64,000 nucleotides of DNA. Origin: Pinirhizobacter sp036499745 (GTDB taxonomy: Bacteria; Pseudomonadota; Gammaproteobacteria; Xanthomonadales; Rhodanobacteraceae). The notes beneath the pieces were generated by a model. The model saw only the letters and a list, made by a program, of their open reading frames with translations, had not been told where the DNA came from and made no database searches. Below, piece by piece: positions 26,083 through 34,071 of the stretch (positions are counted from its first letter, which is position 1; the number at the start of each line of letters is the position of its first letter). The stretch spans positions 1 to 64,000 of the forward strand of contig NZ_DASYDG010000015.1 of assembly GCF_036499745.1 (NCBI RefSeq), in the 5' to 3' direction. Position numbers and translations under genes: made by a program.

Positions 26083-26675
26083 GATCGGTAGTCCTCGCGG
26101 GTATCCAGCACGGGCCGCAGCTTTTCGTCGATTGCTTCTCGGGCACGGAAGATCCGCGACCGTACGGTGCCGATCGGGCACCCCATCTTTTCGGCGATTT
26201 CATCGTAGCTGAGGCCGTCGACCTCACGCAGGGTGATCGCCACCCGCAATTCCTCGGGCAAGGCTTGGACAGTGGAAAACACCGTTTGTTCCACCTGTTG
26301 GCGCATCAACTCGCGTTCAGGTGTGGCGCTTTCGTGAAGGCGGCTGGCACCGGGGCCATGCACGGCATCGTCCACCGCGATGTCGTCGGTCGGCGGCCGC
26401 CGACCCATGGCCACCAGGTGGTTCTTGGCGGTATTGACCGCGATCTTGTACAGCCAGGTGTAGAACGCACTTTCGCCGCGGAACGCCGGCAGCGCCTTCC
26501 AGGCGCGGACGAAGGACTCCTGGGCGATGTCCTCGCACTCGGACCAGTCGCGCACATAACGGGAGATGAGCGCGACCAGACGATGCTGGTACTTGCGCAC
26601 CAGCAAGTCGAACGCACGGCGGTCGCCTGCCTGGACGCGCTCGACCAGTGCCTGGTCAACTTCATTTTCACCCAT
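26079..26675 (-). CDS. rpoE: RNA polymerase sigma-E factor
   Basis: A 198-residue ECF sigma factor for envelope stress (RpoE/AlgU). Region 2 is FDLLVRKYQHRLVALISRYVRDWSECEDIAQESFVRAWKALPAFRGESAFYTWLYKIAVNTAKN. Region 4 is LPEELRVAITLREVDGLSYDEIAEKMGCPIGTVRSRIFRAREAID. Both are very close to E. coli RpoE. It is coupled to rseA by an ATGA overlap. A sigma-E-like promoter lies upstream at 26733-26759, so it probably activates itself. Confidence 0.98.
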   Translation of the reverse strand: MGENEVDQALVERVQAGDRRAFDLLVRKYQHRLVALISRYVRDWSECEDIAQESFVRAWKALPAFRGESAFYTWLYKIAVNTAKNHLVAMGRRPPTDDIAVDDAVHGPGASRLHESATPERELMRQQVEQTVFSTVQALPEELRVAITLREVDGLSYDEIAEKMGCPIGTVRSRIFRAREAIDEKLRPVLDTREDYRS

Positions 26676-26732
26676 CGGGGGCCCTCTCCTTCAATGGTTG
26701 CCGCGGGGCCTTCGCGGGTGGACGGCTGCGCC

Positions 26733-26759
26733 TTCGACCACCCGTCCGGCGGCAAGTTC
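26733..26759 (-). promoter_or_regulatory. Sigma-E-type promoter of rpoE
   Basis: On the minus strand GAACTT (26759-26754), 16 bases, then TCGAA (26737-26733). This matches the RpoE consensus (GAACTT, about 16 bases, TCnGA-like -10). It is 58 bases upstream of the rpoE ATG and downstream of the GGDEF-EAL gene. It predicts autoregulation of rpoE-rseA-mucD. Confidence 0.65.
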
Positions 26760-26824
26760 ACTCGCGCGCAGGTCCATGGCAGGACGAATCCCCAACAACG
26801 CACATGGGGCCGTCGCGGTTGTCA

Positions 26825-29113
26825 TCAAGCATGGTCAACGGGTGACAGGCCGCCGGCAAGTATGCGCGCCCGCTCGTTAAGGAGCTTGTCGAAGGCCAGG
26901 TGGGGCAGCGGCCGGCAGAACAGGTAGCCCTGCAGTTCGTCGCAGCCGTTGGCCCGCAGGAAGTCCAGGTGCTGTTCGATTTCCACGCCCTCGGCCACCA
27001 CGCCTCGCTTGAGGCGGTGGGCCATGTCGATGGTGGCGCGGACAATGGCTTCGTCATCGGGGTCCACGCCGATGTTGCGCACGAAGCTCTGGTCGATCTT
27101 GATGCGATCGGCGGGAAGGCGGCGCAGGTAATCCAGCGATGCCGCGCCCGTGCCGAAATCATCGATGGCGATGCGGCAGCCCAGCGCATGCAGCGCATCG
27201 AGGCTCTCCACCAGGTTCGGCACGGTCTTCACACTGATGCTCTCGGTAACCTCCAGCTCCAGGTGTTGGGGATTGAAGCCCGTTTCATTGAGGATATCGG
27301 CGACCGTTTCCACAAGGTTCGGCTGCATCAGCTGCACGGCGGAGAGATTCACGCCCAGGCGCAAGTCGAAACCGTGGGCTTCCTGCCACGCCCGCGCATG
27401 GATGCACGCGGTGCGCAGCACCCAGGCACCGATGGAGACGATCAGTCCGCTGGCCTCGGCCAATGGGATGAAGAACGCCGGGCTGATCGTGCCCAGTTCC
27501 GGGTGCTCCCAGCGTACCAGTGCCTCCATGCCGACGATGTCCTCGCTGTCGGCACGCACCTGGGGCTGGTAGTACACGCGCAATTCGTTGTTGCGCTCGG
27601 CATGGCGCAGCTTGGATTTGAGCGCCACGTGTTGCTGCTGCATGGTGTCCGGATTGGAGGCGTACACCTGGAAGTTGTTGCGGCCAAGGCTTTTGGCCCC
27701 GTACATGGCTTCGTCCGCGTGGCGCAGCAGCATTTCCGAATCCGTCGCATCGTCGGGGAAGAAACTTACGCCGATGGAGGCGGTGATCTGCAGTTCCGAG
27801 CCGTCGCCAAGCATCAGCGGTGATTCCATCACCTGGACGATCTTCTCGGCAATGCGCAGCACGTCGTCACGCTTGATGATGTGGCGCAGGATTACCGTGA
27901 ACTCGTCGCCCGCGTAGCGCGCCACGGTGTCCGACGCACGAACGTTCGATTGCAGTCGGCGCGCCACCGCGCCCAGCACGAGGTCGCCGGTAGCATGACC
28001 TAAGGAATCGTTGATCGACTTGAAGCGGTCCAGGTCAACGAACATCACCGCAAAACATTCGCCGGTGCGATGGGCCTCGCGGATGTTGGTATCGAGCCGG
28101 TCGTTGAACAACAACCGGTTGGGCAGGCCCGTCACTGCATCGAGCAGGCCCCGTGCGCGTCCCTGCTCGCGGGCGGCGCGAAGTTCCAGGGCGCTGGCGA
28201 AGCGGTTGGCCCCGGTGCGCAGGGCCGCCTCCATGGTCGCGGCATCCGGGGCCGGCTCGCGTCGCCCGACCACCAGTGCACCCAGTACCACCCGGCGCTC
28301 GTCCATCAGCGGCAGCGCGGCATAGGCACCGAGCCCGAGTACCTGGACGAGGGCGTCGCTACCAAGGCCCCGGACGCTTTCCAGCGCCACCACCGCATCG
28401 CCACGCAGGGCCACTTTGAGTAATCCCTGTTGCGCGACCGACGGGCCTTCGACGGGCAGGTCCGGCGCGCAGAAACGAGCCAGTTCCACGGGCTCCTCGT
28501 GCTCGGGCTGGAAAGCCCACAGGGACACCACGTCGAGCTCCAGGGTATGGGCCACCGTCGCCACGCCGTCAGCCAGGCCCGCATCGTCACTGGCGCAACC
28601 GGCCAGGGCAGCCACCATCGACAATGCGCGTGAAGCGAGGTCGTGGCGGGCCAGGGCTGGCACCACGACAGGGTTGGTGATCGCCGCAGGCGGACTTTCC
28701 GGTGTAACGGCAGCCGGGGCGGCGGCGAGTGTCGTTGCGTCGCCAATGCTGCGCGTGGCGCGGGGCAGTAATTCAGCGCGGATGGAAGCACGCCGCAACC
28801 AGTCGTTGAATACCGGTGCCAGGAGGCGCGTATCCATGGCCGCGGTATCGTCGACCACGGCGATCAGGGGGGTATCGCGGTAGGCTGGACGCGAACGCAG
28901 CGCGTGGGCAAAACCGAGTACGCGGCCCGGGTCGGCCTCCAGCGCCAGCACGACCAGCGCAAGTGGCGGCTCGTCCAGCAACAGCGACTCGGCCTGCGCA
29001 ACGTCCCGGGCGGCAAGGATCGGGCGGAAGCCCACATGATCGAACGCATCGAACATGTCACGCCGCACGTCGCGCTGCGCGGCAAGGATAAGGACACCGG
29101 GAAAATCGGGCAT
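26825..29113 (-). CDS. GGDEF-EAL cyclic-di-GMP enzyme with pseudo-receiver domain
   Basis: A 762-residue signalling protein. Residues 1-120 resemble a response-regulator receiver (GVLILAAQRDVRRDMFDAFDHVGF, LALVVLALEADP, TPLIAVVDD), but the acidic pair and phosphoacceptor Asp are absent. A GAF-like domain follows (about 160-310). The GGDEF domain has AGDEF at 401-405, with the first glycine replaced. The EAL domain starts at E530-A531-L532 and keeps the catalytic residues in VNLS, LEVTES, DDFGTG, IKIDQSF, AEGVE and LQGY. It is therefore probably an active phosphodiesterase with a weak or regulatory GGDEF. No membrane segment is seen. It overlaps the preceding gene as ATGA. Confidence 0.92.
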   Translation of the reverse strand: MPDFPGVLILAAQRDVRRDMFDAFDHVGFRPILAARDVAQAESLLLDEPPLALVVLALEADPGRVLGFAHALRSRPAYRDTPLIAVVDDTAAMDTRLLAPVFNDWLRRASIRAELLPRATRSIGDATTLAAAPAAVTPESPPAAITNPVVVPALARHDLASRALSMVAALAGCASDDAGLADGVATVAHTLELDVVSLWAFQPEHEEPVELARFCAPDLPVEGPSVAQQGLLKVALRGDAVVALESVRGLGSDALVQVLGLGAYAALPLMDERRVVLGALVVGRREPAPDAATMEAALRTGANRFASALELRAAREQGRARGLLDAVTGLPNRLLFNDRLDTNIREAHRTGECFAVMFVDLDRFKSINDSLGHATGDLVLGAVARRLQSNVRASDTVARYAGDEFTVILRHIIKRDDVLRIAEKIVQVMESPLMLGDGSELQITASIGVSFFPDDATDSEMLLRHADEAMYGAKSLGRNNFQVYASNPDTMQQQHVALKSKLRHAERNNELRVYYQPQVRADSEDIVGMEALVRWEHPELGTISPAFFIPLAEASGLIVSIGAWVLRTACIHARAWQEAHGFDLRLGVNLSAVQLMQPNLVETVADILNETGFNPQHLELEVTESISVKTVPNLVESLDALHALGCRIAIDDFGTGAASLDYLRRLPADRIKIDQSFVRNIGVDPDDEAIVRATIDMAHRLKRGVVAEGVEIEQHLDFLRANGCDELQGYLFCRPLPHLAFDKLLNERARILAGGLSPVDHA

Positions 29114-29586
29114 CAGGTGACCCAGCGCCCGTCGCGCAGCCGCAGGCCTGCCGCGCGTTCCCGAGCGGTCATCTGCACCAGCACGTCGTCGAGCGATTCT
29201 GCCAGCGAGGGGGCCCCGCCGAGCAAGATCACGCGGCGCACCGGCTGGGCCGGCAAACGAGCCACCTGGCGAAGCAGGTGGGCATCCTGCGCACCCACCA
29301 GGGCCGGCGGCGTCACCAGGTAGATGCCAAAGTGCAGGCTTTGCAGGATGTAACGCAGCACGTCGCCCACGCGGGGGCAACCGGGCACCCGTGTGCTGGC
29401 CTCGCGCAGGCTTGCCAGGCCGTCCTCCGGGCGCCAGCGGTACATCGATTGCCCGCTGCGCCGCGCCATGGCGGCGAACCGGGCCACCAGGCCCTCGACG
29501 TCGTCGACGTCCAGCCAGACAAGCGGCCCCTCCGCCTCGAGCACGCGCTCGAGGATGTCGTTTCCAGCCTGGGCATCAATGGACAT
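29113..29586 (-). CDS. Unknown protein coupled to the GGDEF-EAL gene
   Basis: A 157-residue cytoplasmic protein of no family I can name with confidence. The order of strands and helices (GPLVWLDVDDVEGLVARFAAMARRSGQSMYRWRPEDGL, then DVLRYILQSLHFGIYLVTPP, then HLLRQVARLPAQPVRRVILLGGAPSLAESLDDVLVQMT) resembles the inert N-terminal ATPase-like domain of Ycf46-type AAA proteins, without Walker motifs. The ATG at 29586 is preferred over a TTG at 29625, though its ribosome binding site is weak. Its stop overlaps the next start as ATGA, so it is probably made together with the c-di-GMP enzyme. Confidence 0.7.
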   Translation of the reverse strand: MSIDAQAGNDILERVLEAEGPLVWLDVDDVEGLVARFAAMARRSGQSMYRWRPEDGLASLREASTRVPGCPRVGDVLRYILQSLHFGIYLVTPPALVGAQDAHLLRQVARLPAQPVRRVILLGGAPSLAESLDDVLVQMTARERAAGLRLRDGRWVT

Positions 29587-29682
29587 ATTCGGTGAACCGT
29601 ACGCTAGCGAACGTTCGTCTCGCAATAGCTCTTGTGCGGAGGTAAGGTGTGCCGACTCATTATCGACCCGGCGCCGTACGAT

Positions 29683-31722
29683 ATGTTCGAAGGATTACGC
29701 TTTAAACACTGGCACGCCAGCGAAGACGACAACGGCGTGGTATTGCTCGCCCTGGACCGCGAAGGCACAAGCGTCAATGCGCTTTCGCGCGCGGTGCTCG
29801 ATGAACTGGCCGAAATCGTCGAGCGCCTGGCTATCGACAACCCGCCCGGCGTGGTCATCCATTCGGCCAAGCCTTCCGGCTTCGCCGTGGGTGCCGACAT
29901 CAAGGAGTTCGTTACCTACGCCGAAGCCGGCACGGTGCAGGAGAACATCGAAAACGGCCAGCGCGTCTACGAGAACCTCGCGCGCCTGCCCTGCCCGACC
30001 ATCGCCGCCATCCACGGCGCATGCATGGGTGGTGGCACGGAACTGGCGCTGGCCTGCCGCTACCGCATCGTCGCCGACGACGACACCACGAAGATCGGCC
30101 TGCCCGAAGTGATGCTGGGCATCTTTCCCGGCTGGGGAGGCAGCGCCCGGTTGCCACGGTTGATCGGTGCGCCCGACGCGCTGCAGGCGATGCTCACCGG
30201 CAAGTCCTTCAACCCCAGGCGGGCGAAAGCGGTCGGCCTGGTCGATCGCCTGGCCAAGCCGGATGAACTGCTTGCCGAGGCACGGCACTTCATTCGCCGT
30301 CCGACACCACGGCCGTTCGCGCAGCGAGCCCGTGCCTGGGCCACCAATACCTGGCTGGCGCGACAGATCATCGCGCCGATGGTGCGCAAGCAGACAGCCG
30401 CCAAGGTGCGCAAGGAACACTACCCTGCGCCCTTCGCCCTGATCGACGCTTGGCAGCGCGGCGGCAGTGACATCAACCAGCGGCTCAAGCTCGAGGCCCG
30501 AGGTGTCGCCAAACTGGCGCAGACGCCCACCGCACGCAATCTCATCCGCATCTTCCTGCTGCAGGAGCGCCTGAAGGGATTGGCTGGCAAGGCCGAGCAC
30601 CGTATCGAACGCGTCCACGTGGTGGGCGCCGGCGTCATGGGCGGTGACATCGCCGCCTGGGCGGCTCTCAAGGGATTCGAGGTCACGCTGCAGGACCGCG
30701 AGATGAAGTATGTCGAACCTGCGATCACGCGAGCGCAGGCGCTGTTTGAAAAACGCCTGAAGTCACCGGCGAAAGTCGATGCCGCCATGGCCCGGCTAAA
30801 GGCCGACGTCGAAGGGGCGGGAGCCGCGAATGCCGACCTTGCGATCGAAGCGATCTTCGAGAATGCGCAGGCCAAGCAGGCGCTTTACGCCACGATTGAG
30901 CCGCAATTCAAGGCAGACGAGCTTCTGGCCACCAACACATCGTCCATCCCGCTGGATGAACTCCGTGGCAAGCTGGCTGCCCCGCAACGCTTCATGGGCC
31001 TGCACTTCTTCAACCCCGTAGCGCAGATGCCGCTGGTGGAACTGGTGCGCCACGACGCCCTTGATGCGGCGTCGGAGAAACGCGGCCTCGCCTTCATCAA
31101 GGCTCTGGGTAAGCTGCCCGTGCCCGTGAAGGGCACCCCGGGCTTCCTGGTCAACCGCATCCTGATGCCGTACCTGCTCGAGGCCATGCGCCTTTACAAC
31201 GAAGGCGTGCCCGGCCCCGTGCTCGATCGCGAAGCCAAGCGCTTCGGCATGCCGATGGGTCCGATCGAACTGGCCGACACCGTGGGCCTTGACGTGTGCG
31301 CCTCGGTAGGCGCGGAACTGGCCCCGTTCCTCGGGCTTGAACTACCGCAGGGCCTTGAAGGCAAGATCCAGGATGGCAAGCGCGGCAAGAAGGATGGCCA
31401 GGGCCTGTACGCCTGGGTTGATGGCAAGCCCCAGAAGCCGCCGGTGGACGAGAACTACACGACGCCGCCCGACCTCATTGACCGCATGATCCTGCCGATG
31501 GTGAACGAAGCGGTGGCCTGCCTGCACGAGCGTGTGGTGGACGATGCAGACCTCCTCGATGCCGGCGTGATCTTCGGTACCGGCTTCGCCCCGTTCCGTG
31601 GCGGCCCGATCGAATACGCCCGTAGCGAGGGCGTGGCCAAGGTGCGTGAGCGCCTGCAGAAGCTCGCCCAGCGTTACGGCGAACGCTTCATGCCCAAGGC
31701 TGGCTGGGACGAACTGGGTTGA
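29683..31722 (+). CDS. Multifunctional fatty-acid oxidation protein, FadB/FadJ-like
   Basis: A 679-residue bifunctional enoyl-CoA hydratase and 3-hydroxyacyl-CoA dehydrogenase of beta-oxidation. The hydratase half has the oxyanion stretch SGFAVGADIKEF and both catalytic glutamates (GGGTELALACRY and GLPEVMLGIFPGWGG). The dehydrogenase half starts near 325 with the NAD site VVGAGVMGGDIAAWAA and has HFFNPVAQMPLVELV with the catalytic His. The ATG at 29683 gives MFEGLRFKHWHA, the usual N-terminus of this group. A GTG at 29647 with GGAGGT just before it is a serious alternative and would add 12 residues. No thiolase gene is adjacent. Confidence 0.93.
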   Translation: MFEGLRFKHWHASEDDNGVVLLALDREGTSVNALSRAVLDELAEIVERLAIDNPPGVVIHSAKPSGFAVGADIKEFVTYAEAGTVQENIENGQRVYENLARLPCPTIAAIHGACMGGGTELALACRYRIVADDDTTKIGLPEVMLGIFPGWGGSARLPRLIGAPDALQAMLTGKSFNPRRAKAVGLVDRLAKPDELLAEARHFIRRPTPRPFAQRARAWATNTWLARQIIAPMVRKQTAAKVRKEHYPAPFALIDAWQRGGSDINQRLKLEARGVAKLAQTPTARNLIRIFLLQERLKGLAGKAEHRIERVHVVGAGVMGGDIAAWAALKGFEVTLQDREMKYVEPAITRAQALFEKRLKSPAKVDAAMARLKADVEGAGAANADLAIEAIFENAQAKQALYATIEPQFKADELLATNTSSIPLDELRGKLAAPQRFMGLHFFNPVAQMPLVELVRHDALDAASEKRGLAFIKALGKLPVPVKGTPGFLVNRILMPYLLEAMRLYNEGVPGPVLDREAKRFGMPMGPIELADTVGLDVCASVGAELAPFLGLELPQGLEGKIQDGKRGKKDGQGLYAWVDGKPQKPPVDENYTTPPDLIDRMILPMVNEAVACLHERVVDDADLLDAGVIFGTGFAPFRGGPIEYARSEGVAKVRERLQKLAQRYGERFMPKAGWDELG

Positions 31723-31725
31723 AAC

Positions 31726-31750
31726 CGGCGCCGCCTCGGTGGCGGCGCCG
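31726..31750. terminator. Bidirectional terminator-like hairpin
   Basis: CGGCGCCGCC (31726-31735) and GGCGGCGCCG (31741-31750) form a perfect 10-bp stem with a 5-base loop between two convergent genes, starting 3 bases after one stop and ending 5 bases before the other. No T-run on either side. Confidence 0.55.
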
Positions 31751-31755
31751 ATCAA

Positions 31756-32409
31756 TCACCACATGAGATCGTCCGGCACGCCGTCGTCGGCCTCGACGTA
31801 CTCACCGGGCCTGACCAGCAACGCCACGAGCCCGGGTGCGAGTGCCGCGACTTCATCGATGATCGCGCGCGGCAACAGCACATAGCGGCCGCCATGCTGC
31901 ACCACGCCCAACTCGCCAGCGTTCAACGCCACCAGTTGACCGGCATCGACATAAATGCGGCGGATCTTTTCGCCATAGGTGAAGTGGCGCACCTGGTCGG
32001 CATCGGGCTTGTTCAGCGCCTTGCCTTCCAACAGCGACTGCAGCTTGCGCTTGCGCTCCTTGCGCAACCGCGCCTGCTCGGCGGCCTCCGTCTCGGCCTT
32101 GCGGCGCTCGGTGGCTTCCGCCTGCGCGCGGATGGCGTAAGCCCTGGCCAGGTCCATTTCACTCGAAGACGGTAGACGTGCGCCCTCCGGCCGGCTGCCC
32201 TGCCCGCGGTTGCCTTGCCCACGATTGCCCTGGCCACGGTTGACCTGGCCGCCTTTGGCGTTGCCGCTCGCGTCCGGCCTGCCCTTGCCGGCGTTCGCGC
32301 CAGCTGGCCGCGGCTTGCGCGGTGCCTGCGCCTGCTGCTGGCGCTTTTCCTCGTGGACCTGTTTGACGATGCCGCTCTTGAGCAGCTGGTCGCGCAGTGA
32401 TTCAGCCAT
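31756..32409 (-). CDS. DUF2058 protein (YaiL-like)
   Basis: A 217-residue basic protein. The start MAESLRDQLLKSGIVKQVHEEKRQQQ, the coiled coil of charged residues at about 85-125 (AQAEATERRKAETEAAEQARLRKERKRKLQ) and the domain HFTYGEKIRRIYVDAGQLVALNAGELGVVQHGGRYVLLP identify DUF2058, a nucleoprotein-like family of unknown role. Between them lies a Gly/Asn/Arg/Gln linker with the repeat NRGQG three times, which is RGG-like and could bind RNA. It follows slyX by 11 bases and is likely in the same transcript. Confidence 0.9.
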   Translation of the reverse strand: MAESLRDQLLKSGIVKQVHEEKRQQQAQAPRKPRPAGANAGKGRPDASGNAKGGQVNRGQGNRGQGNRGQGSRPEGARLPSSSEMDLARAYAIRAQAEATERRKAETEAAEQARLRKERKRKLQSLLEGKALNKPDADQVRHFTYGEKIRRIYVDAGQLVALNAGELGVVQHGGRYVLLPRAIIDEVAALAPGLVALLVRPGEYVEADDGVPDDLMW

Positions 32410-32420
32410 GGAACACTCGT

Positions 32421-32630
32421 CTAGTAATGCGGGGGCGGCGGCTCACTGTGCGGATCGGAGGGTGCCGATGACCGCACTGAAGCCAGTTCAGCACGAAGTT
32501 CGCGCACAGCGCGCTCGAGGGCGGCCAGGCGCTGGGATTGCTCAATGTCCGCGCTGGCCAGGCCCTGTACTGCCTCGTCGACGAACGACAGGCGTACTTC
32601 CAGCTCGTCCAGGCGCGGTTCGTGATTCAT
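32421..32630 (-). CDS. slyX: SlyX family protein
   Basis: A 69-residue coiled-coil protein. The heptad pattern LDELEVRLSFVDEAVQGLASADIEQSQRLAALERAVRELRAEL and the Pro-rich tail PHSEPPPPHY match SlyX, whose function is unknown. Its ATG overlaps the ugd stop as ATGA, so it is coupled to UDP-glucose dehydrogenase. Confidence 0.9.
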   Translation of the reverse strand: MNHEPRLDELEVRLSFVDEAVQGLASADIEQSQRLAALERAVRELRAELASVRSSAPSDPHSEPPPPHY

Positions 32631-33970
32631 GGCGAGGTCCGCAGGCTACGTCCGCGGCCGATACCATAGTAGGCAAGCCCTGCGTCTTCGACGGCGGTGG
32701 GTTCGTAAAGATTGCGGCCATCGAACACCACCTGCGCGGACAATGCATCACGCATACGGCTGAAGTCCGGCGCACGGAAGGCTTTCCATTCGGTGACGAT
32801 GGCCAGTGCATCGGCACCCTGTAGCGCGTCGTACATGCCATTGCACAGCGTCAGGTCGTCACGCTCGCCGTAGATGCGTGCGGTTTCACCGCGCGCCTCC
32901 GGATCGTAGGCGCGCACCTTGGCACCTGCCTTCCACAAGGCCTCGATCAGCGTGCGGCTGGGCGCTTCGCGCATGTCATCGGTGTTGGGCTTGAACGCCA
33001 GGCCCCAAATGCCGATGGTGCGGCCCGCGAGCTTGCCGTCGAAATGCTGGTGGATCAGTTCGAACAGGCGCGACTTCTGCCGTGCATTGACGCTTTCCAC
33101 CGCGCCGAGGAGTTCAGCGGTGTAGCCGTGTTCCTTCGCCGTGCGTTCGAGCGCCTGGACATCCTTGGGAAAACACGAACCACCATAGCCGGTACCGGGA
33201 TAGATGAAGTGGTAACCGATGCGTGGATCCGAACCGATGCCCTCGCGCACGCGCTCGATGTCGGCGCCCACGCGTTCGGCGACATTGGCCAGCTCGTTCA
33301 TGAAGCTGATCTTCGTGGCCAGCATGGCGTTGGCCGCATACTTGGTGAGTTCGGCCGAACGCGCATCCATCACCACCAGGCGGTCGTGGTTGCGGTTGAA
33401 AGGCTTGTACAGCTTGCGCATGGCGTTGATGGCGCGCTCGCTTGAGCTGCCAATGACGATGCGGTCGGGCTTCATGCAGTCTTCGACCGCATCGCCCTCC
33501 TTGAGGAATTCCGGGTTTGAAACCACGTCGAAGTCGACCGAGGCGCCACGCGCGGCAAGCGAGGATGTAATGGCTTCGCGCACGCGGTCGGCCGTGCCTA
33601 CGGGCACCGTGGATTTATCCACCACCACCGCGTAACGGCCCAGGTTCTCGCCAATGGTCCGGGCCACGGCCAGCACGTAACGGAGGTCGGCGCTGCCGTC
33701 TTCGTCCGGCGGCGTACCCACGGCGATGAAGATGAGGTCGCCGTGCGCCACGGCGCTGACGGCATCGGTGGTGAAGTCCAGGCGACCGCCGGCATGGTTG
33801 CGCAACACCATGGGTTCCAGGCCCGGCTCGTAAATCGGGATGCGGCCGTTCTTCAGGCCTTCGATCTTGGCTTTGTCCACGTCAACGCAGACGACGTCGT
33901 TGCCCATTTCCGCAAGACAGGTGCCCGTGACCAAACCGACGTAACCGGTACCAAAGATGGTGACTTTCAT
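32627..33970 (-). CDS. ugd: UDP-glucose 6-dehydrogenase
   Basis: Oxidises UDP-glucose to UDP-glucuronate with two NAD, for surface polysaccharide and lipid A sugar synthesis. 447 residues. The N-terminal Rossmann motif is IFGTGYVGLVTGTCLAE. The catalytic cysteine is in GYGGSCFPKDVQAL. The central helix carries KYAANAMLATKISFMNELAN, and the C-terminal NAD/UDP domain carries GLAFKPNTDDMREAPS. The ATG at 33970 begins MKVTIFGTG, the canonical start; the longer frame is not conserved. It leads the transcript ugd-slyX-DUF2058. Confidence 0.97.
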   Translation of the reverse strand: MKVTIFGTGYVGLVTGTCLAEMGNDVVCVDVDKAKIEGLKNGRIPIYEPGLEPMVLRNHAGGRLDFTTDAVSAVAHGDLIFIAVGTPPDEDGSADLRYVLAVARTIGENLGRYAVVVDKSTVPVGTADRVREAITSSLAARGASVDFDVVSNPEFLKEGDAVEDCMKPDRIVIGSSSERAINAMRKLYKPFNRNHDRLVVMDARSAELTKYAANAMLATKISFMNELANVAERVGADIERVREGIGSDPRIGYHFIYPGTGYGGSCFPKDVQALERTAKEHGYTAELLGAVESVNARQKSRLFELIHQHFDGKLAGRTIGIWGLAFKPNTDDMREAPSRTLIEALWKAGAKVRAYDPEARGETARIYGERDDLTLCNGMYDALQGADALAIVTEWKAFRAPDFSRMRDALSAQVVFDGRNLYEPTAVEDAGLAYYGIGRGRSLRTSP

Positions 33971-34006
33971 CGTGGGAGCAAACCGCTGGTGGGGAATGGA
34001 CGATTG

Positions 34007-34040
34007 TAAAAGAAACGGGGCGCGGAATAATCCGCGCCCC
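34007..34040 (-). terminator. Rho-independent terminator of fkpA
   Basis: On the minus strand a perfect 10-bp stem, GGGGCGCGGA and TCCGCGCCCC with a 4-base loop (34017-34040), is followed by GTTTCTTTTA. It lies 31 bases after the fkpA stop and before the ugd start. Confidence 0.85.
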
Positions 34041-34071
34041 GTCACGCATCGCTTTCCCTAAAGGAATGCGA

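Noticed and set aside
26825..29113. Active diguanylate cyclase call for the GGDEF domain
   Set aside because: The motif is AGDEF; activity cannot be assumed, while the EAL residues are complete, so phosphodiesterase is the safer call.
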